Shown here: one piece after another, positions 35,152 through 43,955 of the stretch
Layout of the letters: every line of letters begins with the position of its first letter
Position numbering within the stretch: the stretch's first letter is position 1
Origin: JACKHA01 sp041401985
GTDB taxonomy: Bacteria > Planctomycetota > Phycisphaerae > Phycisphaerales > UBA1924
DNA: 64,000 nt
Assembly (NCBI GenBank): GCA_041401985.1
Contig: JAWKTE010000022.1
Span: 5,532 to 69,531 of the forward strand
Direction: 5' to 3'
Program-made: the position numbers and the translations under genes
Notes under the pieces: model-generated
What the model was told of the DNA's origin: nothing
Databases searched by the model: none
The model's input: the letters and a program-made list of their open reading frames with translations, nothing else

Positions 35152-35730
35152 ATGCCCGTCACTCCACTCTCCACCACCGATCCACACCCCCTCGCGAGGG
35201 TCGCCCCGACTCCATCGCCCCTGCGCGACCGCCAAGCCTCCTTCCTCCAGGCCCTCGGCCGCCACAACGCGGCCCTCGACGCCGCCGTCCCGGGCTCTCC
35301 CTTCGCCACCGCCTCCGTTCCTCTCTATACAGCCGCCGACGCGCCCGACGGGTCCTCACCAGCGAGGGGGCGCCAGCGCGACGGCGACCCCGCCCGCGCC
35401 GCCGCCGAGCAGTTCGTCGCCACGACGTTCCTCATGCCGGTTCTCAAAGAGATCCGCGCCCAGAACAACGCGGCCCCGCCCTTCGGCCCCACCCAGGCCG
35501 AGAAGTCCCTCGGCCCGCTGATGGACGCCATGCTCGCCGATCGCATGGTCAAGTCGCACCAGTTCGCGCTGGTCGATCGCATCGCCGCCGACCTCCGGCG
35601 CGTCTCGACCGATCGCCTCGCCCCCGATGCCGCGCGAGCAGGTGCCGACACCGCCGCCGCTCCCGTTGCAAGTCGGGATGGCACGCCGCTTGCGGTTCCC
35701 ACCGAGCAGGTCCGGCGCGCACCACTCTGA
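35152..35730 (+). CDS. FlgJ-like rod-binding protein (no muramidase domain)
   Basis: 192 residues. The central AAEQFVATTFLMPVLKEIRA, GPTQAEKSLGPLMDAMLADR and MVKSHQFALVDRIAADL match the rod-binding domain of FlgJ, the protein that caps or guides rod assembly. The peptidoglycan-cleaving domain of enterobacterial FlgJ is absent, as in many non-enteric bacteria. N- and C-termini are low complexity. It lies 78 bp downstream of flgI. Confidence 0.7.
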   Translation: MPVTPLSTTDPHPLARVAPTPSPLRDRQASFLQALGRHNAALDAAVPGSPFATASVPLYTAADAPDGSSPARGRQRDGDPARAAAEQFVATTFLMPVLKEIRAQNNAAPPFGPTQAEKSLGPLMDAMLADRMVKSHQFALVDRIAADLRRVSTDRLAPDAARAGADTAAAPVASRDGTPLAVPTEQVRRAPL

Positions 35731-35759
35731 TCGCACCCGCGCGCCGCCCCTCACACGCC

Positions 35760-36374
35760 ATGGGCGGCACACACACACCAACCCGCCAGCCAACGCCCCC
35801 GCCGCCGCGGCCCCTGCGCCCCGCGGCCCGCGCGACGCCCGCGTCGCTCGTGCCGACGGACGCGGCCCCCGATCCCGCGACGCTCGAGCACGAGATCGAC
35901 GCGCTGCTCTCCGATCTGCACGCCGAGCACGAGCGCCTGCTCGACGCCGTCCGCCAGCACCGCGCCGCGATCTCGGCTGCCGACGACAACGCCATCGCGC
36001 AGGCCCTCGCCCTGCACCGCACGTCGGTCGAGAGTCTGCGCGACCTCGACCACCGGCGCGCCCGCCTGACCGGTCGCGCCCTGGGCCGCACGGCCCCCAG
36101 CGCCCCGCCCCCGAAGTTCGCCGACGTGCTCGCGCGCGTCTCGCCCGAGGCCCGCCAGCGACTGGCCGAGCGTGCCGCGGACGTCCGCACGCTCGCGACC
36201 ACGGCCCAGCGCGAGCAGGCCGCCCTCGGCCACGCAGCCGCGGCTCTGGCCGGGCACATGCAGGGCCTCATGCGCACCGTCGCCTCACGCGTCAGCGAGT
36301 CTGGCGCCTACACGCGCCGCGGCTACGTCGAACGCCCCGCACGACCAGTCGGAACCCTCGATCTTTCGAGATGA
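35760..36374 (+). CDS. FlgN-like hook-associated protein chaperone
   Basis: 204 residues, almost all helix: LEHEIDALLSDLHAEHERLL, HRAAISAADDNAIAQALALH, FADVLARVSPEARQRLAERA and a C-terminal VSESGAYTRRGYVERPA. A long helical bundle with the GAY-TRRGY end, between the rod-binding protein and FlgK, fits the FlgN chaperone that holds FlgK and FlgL for export. The assignment rests on gene order and shape. The first 40 residues are Pro/Thr-rich. Confidence 0.65.
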   Translation: MGGTHTPTRQPTPPPPRPLRPAARATPASLVPTDAAPDPATLEHEIDALLSDLHAEHERLLDAVRQHRAAISAADDNAIAQALALHRTSVESLRDLDHRRARLTGRALGRTAPSAPPPKFADVLARVSPEARQRLAERAADVRTLATTAQREQAALGHAAAALAGHMQGLMRTVASRVSESGAYTRRGYVERPARPVGTLDLSR

Positions 36375-36375
36375 G

Positions 36376-36589
36376 AGTGACGGAGTGACCAAGTGACCCA
36401 GTGACGAAGTGGCAGAGAGCAGAGACGAAGAGAAAGAAAGCCGGAGAGAGGAAGCAGCCACGAGGCACACGCCAGAACTGTCGCGATCGCTCCCGATGAA
36501 CACTGCACGGCACACATCACGCTCGACGAACCGCGAGCGTCCTCGCGCCTCCGCTTCGTCACTGCGTCACTGCGTCACTTCGTCACTCC
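36376..36589. repeat. Oppositely oriented 8-bp tandem repeats between flgN and flgK
   Basis: Five AGTGACNN units at 36376-36415 and four GTCACTNN units at 36558-36589 form an inverted pair around the gap. They belong to the same 8-bp family seen at 57450, 60553 and 62536. No gene is seen in 36375-36650. Confidence 0.75.
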
Positions 36590-36650
36590 TCCCTTCTTCT
36601 CTCCTCTCTCCATCTCTCTTCTCTCGGTCTCTCACCGCCAGGAGCCCCCA

Positions 36651-38384
36651 ATGGGCCTGACCGCCGCCATGAGCGTGGGACAGACCGCGCTGGCCTCCAG
36701 CCAGGCCGCCATCCAGGTCATCGGCAACAACATCGCCAACGCCGCGACGCCGGGCTATAGCCGGCAGATCGTGTCCCTCGCGCCCCTCCCCGGCCAGAGC
36801 ATCGGCAACACATCCCTCGGCCTGGGCGTCTCGATCAGCGGTGTCCGCCGCCAGGTCGACACCGCGCTCCAGGGACGCCTCTGGACCAGCCAGGGCAACC
36901 AGGGCGCCGCCGGCGAGCGCCTCGCCCTGCTCGGGTCCCTCGAGACCTCTCTCAACGAACTCACCGGCTACGACCTCTCCTCCCAGATCAGCCAGTTCTT
37001 CGCCTCCTGGTCCGAGCGGGCCAACCTCACCCAGTCCTCGGCCGTCGTCGTCCAGCAGGGGGCCCAGCTCGCCTCCTTCATCCGCGGCCTGCGCTCCGAT
37101 CTGGCCACCCAGCGCGAGGGCGCCGACGCGCTGCTCGACGACTACGCCGCCCGCGCCGACGAACTCATCCGCGGCATCGCCGACCTCAACACCCAGATCC
37201 CGCCCGCCGAGGCGAGCGGCGGCACCGCCAACGAACTCCGCGACCGGCGCGACATCCTCGTCGGCGAACTCGCGACGCTCATGGACGTCACCGCCATCGA
37301 CCAGGGCGACGGCACCGTCAACGTGCTCGTCGGCTCCACCCCCGTCGTGCTCGGCGGCAACCCCCGCACCATCAGCCTCGAACGACGCTCCACCGCCAGC
37401 GGCATCGAGGTCGCCATCCTCGTCGGCGCCGAGCAGCGCGAACTCAGCGTCAACGCCGGAAAGATCGGGGCACTGCTCGCCGGGCGCACCGACAGCATCA
37501 ACGCCACCTTGGGAGCGCTGGACGACATCGCCTCCACGCTCATCTTCGAGGTCAACCGCCTCCACTCCACCGGCGCGTCACGCCCCGGCCTGCGATCCGC
37601 CACCGGCACGCTCAGCATCGCCCTGGACGACCGCACCCGCCCCCTCAACGACTCGGACAACGCCACGCTGGCCGACCTGCCCTTCCACCCGTCCAACGGC
37701 GGCTTCACCGTCGCCATCACGGACCAGACCACAAACACCACACGCCGCGTCCGCATCGACGTCGACATGGACGGCCTCACCGACGGGGGCCTCCGCGGCA
37801 CGGGCGACGACACCACCCCCGAGGACATCCGCGCCGCCCTCGACGCGGTCCCGGGCCTGAACGCCGCCTTCGACAACGCCGGGCGCCTCCGCCTCACCGC
37901 CGACGCCGGCACCGACTTCAACTTCGAGGACGACACCTCCGGCGTCCTGGCGACCCTGGGCATCAACACCTACTTCACCGGGCGGAACTCGACCGACATC
38001 GACGTCCGCCAGTCGCTCGTGTCCGACCCGCAGAACCTCATGGTCGGACGCCAGACCGCCGAGGGCTACGCCGAGAACGCCACCGCCCTGGCCATCAACG
38101 ACCTCCGCACCCGCACGCTCGATGCGCTCGGCGGACGCAGCCTCACCCAGCGCTGGCAGGACGAGGTCCAGACCGTCGCCGGCCAGACCGCCACCGCTTC
38201 CACCACGTTCCAGGCCGCGTCGATCGTGACCGAGTCGCTCTCGGCCCAGCAGGCCGCGATCAGCGGCGTCTCGCTCGACGAAGAGGCCATCAACCTCACG
38301 ACGTTCCAGCGTCAGTACCAGGGCGCGGCCCGGCTCGTCGCCGTCGCCGACCAACTCCTCCAGGAACTCCTGAGCATCATCTAG
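36651..38384 (+). CDS. flgK: Flagellar hook-associated protein FlgK
   Basis: 577 residues. The N-terminal D0 segment has AIQVIGNNIANAATPGYSRQ, the hallmark of rod/hook proteins. A long central domain follows, and the C-terminus is SGVSLDEEAINLTTFQRQYQ then LVAVADQLLQELLSII. It joins the hook to the filament via FlgL. A long insertion in the middle (HPSNGGFTVAITDQTTNTTR and a DGLTDGGLRGTGDDTT acidic stretch) makes it longer than the roughly 450-550 usual. Confidence 0.95.
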   Translation: MGLTAAMSVGQTALASSQAAIQVIGNNIANAATPGYSRQIVSLAPLPGQSIGNTSLGLGVSISGVRRQVDTALQGRLWTSQGNQGAAGERLALLGSLETSLNELTGYDLSSQISQFFASWSERANLTQSSAVVVQQGAQLASFIRGLRSDLATQREGADALLDDYAARADELIRGIADLNTQIPPAEASGGTANELRDRRDILVGELATLMDVTAIDQGDGTVNVLVGSTPVVLGGNPRTISLERRSTASGIEVAILVGAEQRELSVNAGKIGALLAGRTDSINATLGALDDIASTLIFEVNRLHSTGASRPGLRSATGTLSIALDDRTRPLNDSDNATLADLPFHPSNGGFTVAITDQTTNTTRRVRIDVDMDGLTDGGLRGTGDDTTPEDIRAALDAVPGLNAAFDNAGRLRLTADAGTDFNFEDDTSGVLATLGINTYFTGRNSTDIDVRQSLVSDPQNLMVGRQTAEGYAENATALAINDLRTRTLDALGGRSLTQRWQDEVQTVAGQTATASTTFQAASIVTESLSAQQAAISGVSLDEEAINLTTFQRQYQGAARLVAVADQLLQELLSII

Positions 38385-38593
38385 GGCCGCGATCGTGCGC
38401 GTCCCGGATTGTCGAAGGGAACGCGAGGGGCGCGAAGGCCGCGAAGACAGTAGCGAGACACGTCGCCGTACACAGAGCACCAAGCCGCCAACACAGCCAA
38501 CCCGCCGATCCCGCACCCACTCCACCCCCGCGTCCTTCGCGACCTTCGCGTTCAACCAAACGACCCGGCGAGCCCGCCACGCCAGAGGCACCC

Positions 38594-40684
38594 ATGTCCT
38601 CCATCCCCTCCCACTTCGGCCGCGTCCCCAATCTGCTCGCTTCGCAGATCGGGCTCGCCCACGTCCAGCGCACCAACACCGCCCTCTTCCGCGCCAACAA
38701 CCAACTCTCCACCGGCCTGGCCATCCTGAGGCCCAGCGACGACTCGGTCAAGGCCGCCGCGATCTCCACCCTCGACGAGCGACTCGAGGCGACCCAGCAG
38801 CGCCTCCGCAACCTCTCCCACGCCGGCTCGGCCATGGGCGTGGTCGACTCCACGCTCGCCGAGGTCAACGACCTCATGATCGCCGCCAAGCAGATCGCCC
38901 AGGAGCAGCTCAACTTCGGCGCGTCGCCCGAGGAACGCAGCCAGCAGGCCCTGGTGGTCCAGTCCCTCATCGACTCGCTCTTCCGCCACGCCAACGAGGA
39001 GTCGGTGGCCGGATTCGTCTTCGGCGGGTCCGCCGCCGGGCAACGCCCCGTGGAGGAACTCCTGGGTGGCTACCGCAGCCGCGCCGTCGGCAACGGGCTC
39101 ACCACCGACCTCGGCCCCGGCCAGGCCATCCCGCTGTCGCTGGGCGCCTCGAACCCGCTCGTCGGCACCACCGCCCGCGTCAACGGCTCGGTCGACCTCG
39201 ACCCCACCCTGACGCCTGAGACCCGTCTGGTGCATCTCGCCGGGGCCCGCGGCCTCGGAATCACCACCGGACAGATCGAGTTCTCCATCGACGGGTCCGA
39301 ATCCCGGCGGATCGACCTGACCGACGCCGACACCATCTCCGACGTTGCCGATCGCATCGCCGCCGCGCTGCTCCAATATGAGCAAGACACCGGCCAGGAC
39401 GTGCTCGGCCCCGCGGGTGTCGCCCTCACCGCCGATGGACTCCGCATCGACGTCCCCGCCGCGACGCCGCCGGCGACCGACCCCACCATCACGTTCAGCG
39501 ACATCGGCGTCGCCCGCGTCGCGGCCAATCTCGGCCTGACCAACTCGACCGGCCTGGCCTTCACCCCCACCTCCACCGACTCGCTCCCCCTCGAGCCACG
39601 CCTCTCCTGGCTCACGCCCATCGACGCCCTCGCCGGCATCGACACCCCCCTGGGCGCCATCCGCATCACCAACGGCGGCCTGGCCCGCGTCGTCGATCTC
39701 TCCGGCGCCGAGACCGTCGAGGACATCAAGCGCGCCATCGAAGCCGAGAACATCGGCCTGCGCGTCGAACTCGACCGCGACACCGGCGCCCTGGTTGTCA
39801 TCCAGGAACTCGCCTCCGCCGCCGGCCAGGGCCTCTCGATCGTCGATGTCGACGACGACTCCGCCGGCGGATTCGGCACCGCCACCGCCCTGGGCATCCG
39901 AACCTTCGGCCCCGACACGCGCCTGGCCTCGTTCAACGACAGCCGCGGCGTCTCCATCGTCACCGGCGGCAAGGACCCCGTCACCGGCCTGCCCGACCCC
40001 GATCGGGACGTCGACTTCGACATCACCCTGGGCAACGGCACCGTCATCAGCATCAACCTCCAGCCCGCCGACATCCTCACCGTCCAGACCCTCATCGACG
40101 CCATCAACGCCCAGGCCGCCCCGCAACTCGCCGCCGACGGCCTCCCGCCCTCGGCGTTCGAGGCCCGCCTCTCCGTCGAGTCCGGCGGCATCGAACTCGC
40201 CCAGGACGTCGCCGAGCCCGTCATCACCGGGCCCATCACCGTCGACGCCCGCAACGGCTCCCGCGCCGCCCAGGACCTGGGCCTGCTCAACCGCCCGTAC
40301 AACGCGACCTCGGGCATCACCCTCGGCGACGACCGGGCCCAGGCCCGGAACCTCAACGCGTTCACCGCGCTGCTCGATCTCCGCGAGGCCCTCGAAACCG
40401 ACGACACGATTGGCATCCAACTTGCGGGTGAACGAATCGAGCAGGCACTCGATGCGCTCAACCGCACGCGTGGCCTGTTCGGCGGTTTCGACCGGCGCGT
40501 CGGCGACCTGACGCTCACCGAGGAGGATCGACAGGTGCTCGACGAGTCCGCACGAAGCCTGCTCCGCGACGCCGACTTCGCCGAGGTCGCAAGCCGCTTC
40601 ACGCTGCTCCAGACCCAGCTCCAGGCCGGCTACCAGGTCCTGGCCCAGAGCAGCCAGCTCTCCCTGCTCGACTTCCTCGGCTAG
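38594..40684 (+). CDS. flgL: Flagellar hook-filament junction protein FlgL (extended)
   Basis: 696 residues, more than twice the roughly 300 of enteric FlgL. The N-terminal FlgL/flagellin D0-D1 part (VQRTNTALFRANNQLSTGLA, LRPSDDSVKAAAISTLDERL) and the C-terminal part (VASRFTLLQTQLQAGYQVLA) bracket a large central region of two or three repeats (GxxxGxIxI and VVDLSGAETVEDIKRAIEAE, VTGLPDPDRDVDFDITLGNG). It joins FlgK to the filament. The central expansion probably forms outer domains. The gap to flgK is 209 bp. Confidence 0.9.
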   Translation: MSSIPSHFGRVPNLLASQIGLAHVQRTNTALFRANNQLSTGLAILRPSDDSVKAAAISTLDERLEATQQRLRNLSHAGSAMGVVDSTLAEVNDLMIAAKQIAQEQLNFGASPEERSQQALVVQSLIDSLFRHANEESVAGFVFGGSAAGQRPVEELLGGYRSRAVGNGLTTDLGPGQAIPLSLGASNPLVGTTARVNGSVDLDPTLTPETRLVHLAGARGLGITTGQIEFSIDGSESRRIDLTDADTISDVADRIAAALLQYEQDTGQDVLGPAGVALTADGLRIDVPAATPPATDPTITFSDIGVARVAANLGLTNSTGLAFTPTSTDSLPLEPRLSWLTPIDALAGIDTPLGAIRITNGGLARVVDLSGAETVEDIKRAIEAENIGLRVELDRDTGALVVIQELASAAGQGLSIVDVDDDSAGGFGTATALGIRTFGPDTRLASFNDSRGVSIVTGGKDPVTGLPDPDRDVDFDITLGNGTVISINLQPADILTVQTLIDAINAQAAPQLAADGLPPSAFEARLSVESGGIELAQDVAEPVITGPITVDARNGSRAAQDLGLLNRPYNATSGITLGDDRAQARNLNAFTALLDLREALETDDTIGIQLAGERIEQALDALNRTRGLFGGFDRRVGDLTLTEEDRQVLDESARSLLRDADFAEVASRFTLLQTQLQAGYQVLAQSSQLSLLDFLG

Positions 40685-40841
40685 CCGAGCACGCAGCCCG
40701 ACCCGCGGGGACACCCGCGAGCCACGGCTTGGTCCACACATCGGGGCGGCACAGCGGCCGGTCGCCCCTGCGTACGACAGGACGTCGCCCGGGCAGGACG
40801 CCCGGGGGTCATCGGAGGAAGGCCGAGCTCTGGAGCGCACC

Positions 40842-41288
40842 ATGCACGTGCGGACGAGTCGATTCGGGGTGGTCGAGATCGCGGAGGACCGCGTGATCAC
40901 CTTCGCCAAAGGGTTGCTCGGGTTCCCGAGCCACACCCGCTTCTGCCTCCTCGAGCCCGGCGACGAGGCCGTCTTCTTCTGGCTCCAGTCCATCGACGAC
41001 CCGAACCTCGCGTTCGTCGTCACGGACCCGGGCCTGTTCTTCGCCGACTACGCCGTCCCGATCAAGCCCGACCAGATGGGCGAACTCGGGCTGGAGAAAC
41101 TCGCCGACGCCCAGGTGTTCGTGATCGTCAACAAGATCGAGAACAACCTGACCGGCAACCTCCAGGGCCCCATCATCGTCAACACGCTCTCCCGCAAGGG
41201 CGAGCAGGTGGTCCTCGCGGAGAAGCGGTGGAACACCAGGCACGTGCTCATGCAGGTCGGGGAGCCCGCCCGGGCCGCCTCAGCCTGA
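40842..41288 (+). CDS. fliW: Flagellar assembly factor FliW
   Basis: 148 residues, normal length. Motifs MHVRTSRFGVVEIAEDRVIT, FAKGLLGFPSHTRFCLLEPG and LQSIDDPNLAFVVTDP are FliW hallmarks. FliW binds both flagellin and CsrA: free flagellin titrates FliW, releasing CsrA to repress flagellin translation. Its place between flgL and csrA is the standard order. The start is supported by the conserved N-terminal strand. Confidence 0.95.
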   Translation: MHVRTSRFGVVEIAEDRVITFAKGLLGFPSHTRFCLLEPGDEAVFFWLQSIDDPNLAFVVTDPGLFFADYAVPIKPDQMGELGLEKLADAQVFVIVNKIENNLTGNLQGPIIVNTLSRKGEQVVLAEKRWNTRHVLMQVGEPARAASA

Positions 41289-41476
41289 TCGTCGCGCCGG
41301 TTTGTCCGCTCCGGACGCCCGTCGCCGGCATGGAAGCCGGGGGGGCGTCCCGGCGAGCGCACGGGCCCCACGGATGGGGGCGCTCGCCGAGGGTCCGAAT
41401 CCACCCATCGTCCCGCCTCACCCGGGCGGGCGCGGGACGCGCGATGCGCCCCGGTCGGAAGGGAAGGAGCCCACGC

Positions 41477-41833
41477 ATGCTGGTGCTTTCACGGCAGCGC
41501 GACGAGACGATCATGATCGGCGACGAGATCGAGATCACCGTCGTCGACATCCGGGGCGACAAGGTCCGCCTCGGCATCACCGCGCCAACCAGGATCGCCG
41601 TCCACCGCAAAGAGGTCTACGAGGCCATCCGCAGAGAGAACGAACAGGCCGCTCGCGTCACCGACGCCCTGGCCGAGTCCGACCTCACCGCCATCTCCAG
41701 AGCCATCTCACCGGGCCCCGCGCGACGCAAGGGCGGGGCCTCACGCATCTCCGGCGCCCCACCCGGCGCCTCGCCCCCTGCGGCCGCCCCCCGCACACGC
41801 ATCCCCAGCGCCGACGAGCGCCGCACCGCCTAG
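41477..41833 (+). CDS. csrA: Translational regulator CsrA (with long C-terminal tail)
   Basis: 118 residues. The first 60 are a full CsrA (MLVLSRQRDETIMIGDEIEI, VRLGITAPTRIAVHRKEVYE), including the RNA-binding Leu/Arg residues in LVLSRQ and HRKEV. A further 55 residues (Ser/Pro/Ala-rich, with RRTA at the end) have no known match, so the protein is nearly twice the usual 61-75. It probably represses flagellin translation by binding GGA loops. The ATG at 41477 has GGAAGGAG upstream. Confidence 0.9.
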   Translation: MLVLSRQRDETIMIGDEIEITVVDIRGDKVRLGITAPTRIAVHRKEVYEAIRRENEQAARVTDALAESDLTAISRAISPGPARRKGGASRISGAPPGASPPAAAPRTRIPSADERRTA

Positions 41834-41959
41834 CACCGCTCCTGCCCCCTACACCCGGAACACCACAGGCCCGGGGGACCAGAGAGAGACCACAGCGTCC
41901 ACAAACGCGCCGGCACGAGTGAGGACACGAGCGCCGGCGCTCGCCTCGACCGCGGGAAC

Positions 41960-41977
41960 AGAATCACGGAGGATTCT
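41960..41977 (+). promoter_or_regulatory. CsrA-type hairpin overlapping the flagellin ribosome binding site
   Basis: AGAATC/GATTCT stem of 6 bp, loop ACGGAG, four bases before the flagellin ATG (41981). The loop exposes GGA within the Shine-Dalgarno CGGAGGA, the ideal CsrA site. Binding here would block the ribosome. Seen directly in the sequence; the function is inferred from known CsrA targets and the upstream csrA gene. Confidence 0.7.
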
Positions 41978-41980
41978 TCC

Positions 41981-43552
41981 ATGGCTCGGATCAACAGCAA
42001 CATCCCGAGTCTCATCGCACAGAGCCGCCTCAAGGCCTCGAACGCCAATCTCGGCGTGCGGCTCGAACGACTGAGCACTGGCCTCCGCATCAACCGGGGC
42101 AAGGACGACCCCGCAGGCCTCATCATCTCCGAGCGCATCCGCTCGGACATCGAGGGCGTCAACCAGGGCATCCGCAACGCCGAACGCGCCTCCTCGGTCA
42201 TCGCCACCACCGAGTCCGCCCTGGCCGAGATCAACGACCTGCTCAACTCCGTCCGCTCCCTCATCGTTGAGGCCGCCAACACCGGCGCCAACTCAGAGGT
42301 CGAGCGCCGAGCCAACCAGGACCAGATCGACTCGGCCATCGCCTCCATCACCCGAATCTCGAACACCGCCACCTTCGGCGGGCTCAAACTCCTCAACGGC
42401 AACCAGGACTACGTCCTCTCCGGCATCGACGGCTCGGCCATCGACAAGGGACGCGTCCTCAACGCCTCCTTCAATGGCGCCACCAGCGTCGATGTCGAGG
42501 TCGAGGTCCTCACCTCCGCGCAGGTCGGCGCCCTCTACCTCAACGGCAACACGGGCGTCACCGGGCAGGACGGACGCCTGCTGTCCTCCATCGAACTCGA
42601 ACTCCGGGGGCCCTTCGGCGTCCAGGTCGTCTCCTTCCTCCAGTCCACGACGTACGACACCGTCGCCAACGCCGTCAACTCGCTCCGGGCCTTCACCGGC
42701 GTCGAGGCCGAACTCATCAACGGCAACGCCAACTCCGGCATCGTCTTCAAGTCCGTCGAGTACGGGTCCTCCAACGACCGCATGATCACCGTCAAGCGCC
42801 TCAACCCGCCCGACCAGGGCACCGACTCGTTCCAACTCTACAAGTTCCTCGACGGCCAAGCCGTCCCCGACTTCACCTCGGGATTCAACTGGTCCACATG
42901 GCAATCCACCATCATGACCGCCGCCACCAGCGACACCGGCCAGGACGTCCAGGCCATCGTCAACGGCATCCTCGCCTCAGGCCGCGGCCTGCAGATCTCC
43001 ACCAACTCCGCCTCCCTCGGCGTCGACCTCCTCCTCGACGAGGACTTCGCCACCGACCCCTCCCAGACCCCCACCGAGTTCACCATCACCGGCGGCGGCG
43101 CGCTCTTCCAGCTCGGCCCAGAGATCTCATCCCAGCAGCAAGCCGGGCTTGGCATCCCATCCGTCGCGGCCTCCGCCCTTGGCGGGACCCTCGTCGGCGG
43201 CGTCGTCGAGTTCCTCTCCTCGCTCGAAACCGGACGCGGCAACTCCATCGAAGAGGCCTACCAGGCCAACAACTGGCAGCCCGCCCAGCAGATCCTCGCC
43301 TCGGCCATCGACGAGATCTCACGCCTCCGCGGGCGACTCGGCGCCTTCGAGCGGAGCGTCCTGGACCCCAACGTCCGCTCCCTCCAGTCCTCGCTGGAGA
43401 ACCTCACCGCCTCCAACGCCGTCATCCGCGACGCCGACTTCGCACGCGAGACCAGCGAACTCAGCCGCGCCCAGATCCTCGCCGCTTCGGGCACCACCGT
43501 CCTGGGCCTGGCCAACCAGCAGTCCCAGACCGTGCTCCAGCTCCTCGGTTAG
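41981..43552 (+). CDS. Flagellin (paralogue 1)
   Basis: 523 residues. The N-terminal D0/D1 part (MARINSNIPSLIAQSRLKAS, LERLSTGLRINRGKDDPAGL, NAERASSVIATTESALAEIN) and C-terminal part (LANQQSQTVLQLLG) are flagellin. The middle (about 170-430) is variable. It has the same architecture as the second flagellin 0.4 kb downstream but many residue differences. A terminator-like hairpin (43611-43640) follows. Translation is probably set by the hairpin at its start codon. Confidence 0.95.
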   Translation: MARINSNIPSLIAQSRLKASNANLGVRLERLSTGLRINRGKDDPAGLIISERIRSDIEGVNQGIRNAERASSVIATTESALAEINDLLNSVRSLIVEAANTGANSEVERRANQDQIDSAIASITRISNTATFGGLKLLNGNQDYVLSGIDGSAIDKGRVLNASFNGATSVDVEVEVLTSAQVGALYLNGNTGVTGQDGRLLSSIELELRGPFGVQVVSFLQSTTYDTVANAVNSLRAFTGVEAELINGNANSGIVFKSVEYGSSNDRMITVKRLNPPDQGTDSFQLYKFLDGQAVPDFTSGFNWSTWQSTIMTAATSDTGQDVQAIVNGILASGRGLQISTNSASLGVDLLLDEDFATDPSQTPTEFTITGGGALFQLGPEISSQQQAGLGIPSVAASALGGTLVGGVVEFLSSLETGRGNSIEEAYQANNWQPAQQILASAIDEISRLRGRLGAFERSVLDPNVRSLQSSLENLTASNAVIRDADFARETSELSRAQILAASGTTVLGLANQQSQTVLQLLG

Positions 43553-43610
43553 CACCGGGCGATCGGGCCGGCACCGCGCGCCCGAGCCGCCGCGACAACC
43601 CGACCTCCCC

Positions 43611-43640
43611 GCGGCCCCGCAGTCCATGCGGGGCCGCTTT
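43611..43640 (+). terminator. Intrinsic terminator after flagellin 1
   Basis: Perfect stem GCGGCCCCGCA/TGCGGGGCCGC with a GTCCA loop, then TTTGTT. Between the two flagellin genes, so the second flagellin is probably transcribed from its own promoter too. Confidence 0.75.
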
Positions 43641-43955
43641 GTTCTCGGGCCTGCGGGCCGCGACCTCCCGCCCCGGCGACCGCACCGACGCGCACATCCT
43701 GCGCCATCACACCCACCGCGAATCCTCCCGCCCGGTTAGCGGGTCCGCGCGAGACCCCTTCCCGCCGTTTTCTCCTGCGCGGACCAAAGTCGCGCCCCAC
43801 CCGTGACGATGCGTTCACCCGAGTTCGGTCCCCCTCGTCGGGGGACGACGTTGCTCGGGCGTCGTGCCGCGAGCAGACGGGAGGCCCAGGCCTCTCACAG
43901 GGTCGGTCGGTGGGTAGGCCAGGGAAGCCGCCCGCGTCTGTTCACGGAGGATCAC

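Noticed and set aside
43840..43855. GG-N10-GC with TTGCT, a possible sigma-54 promoter for flagellin 2
   Set aside because: Only seven consensus bases match (GG and TTGCT); in GC-rich DNA this is expected by chance. No sigma-54 activator is nearby.
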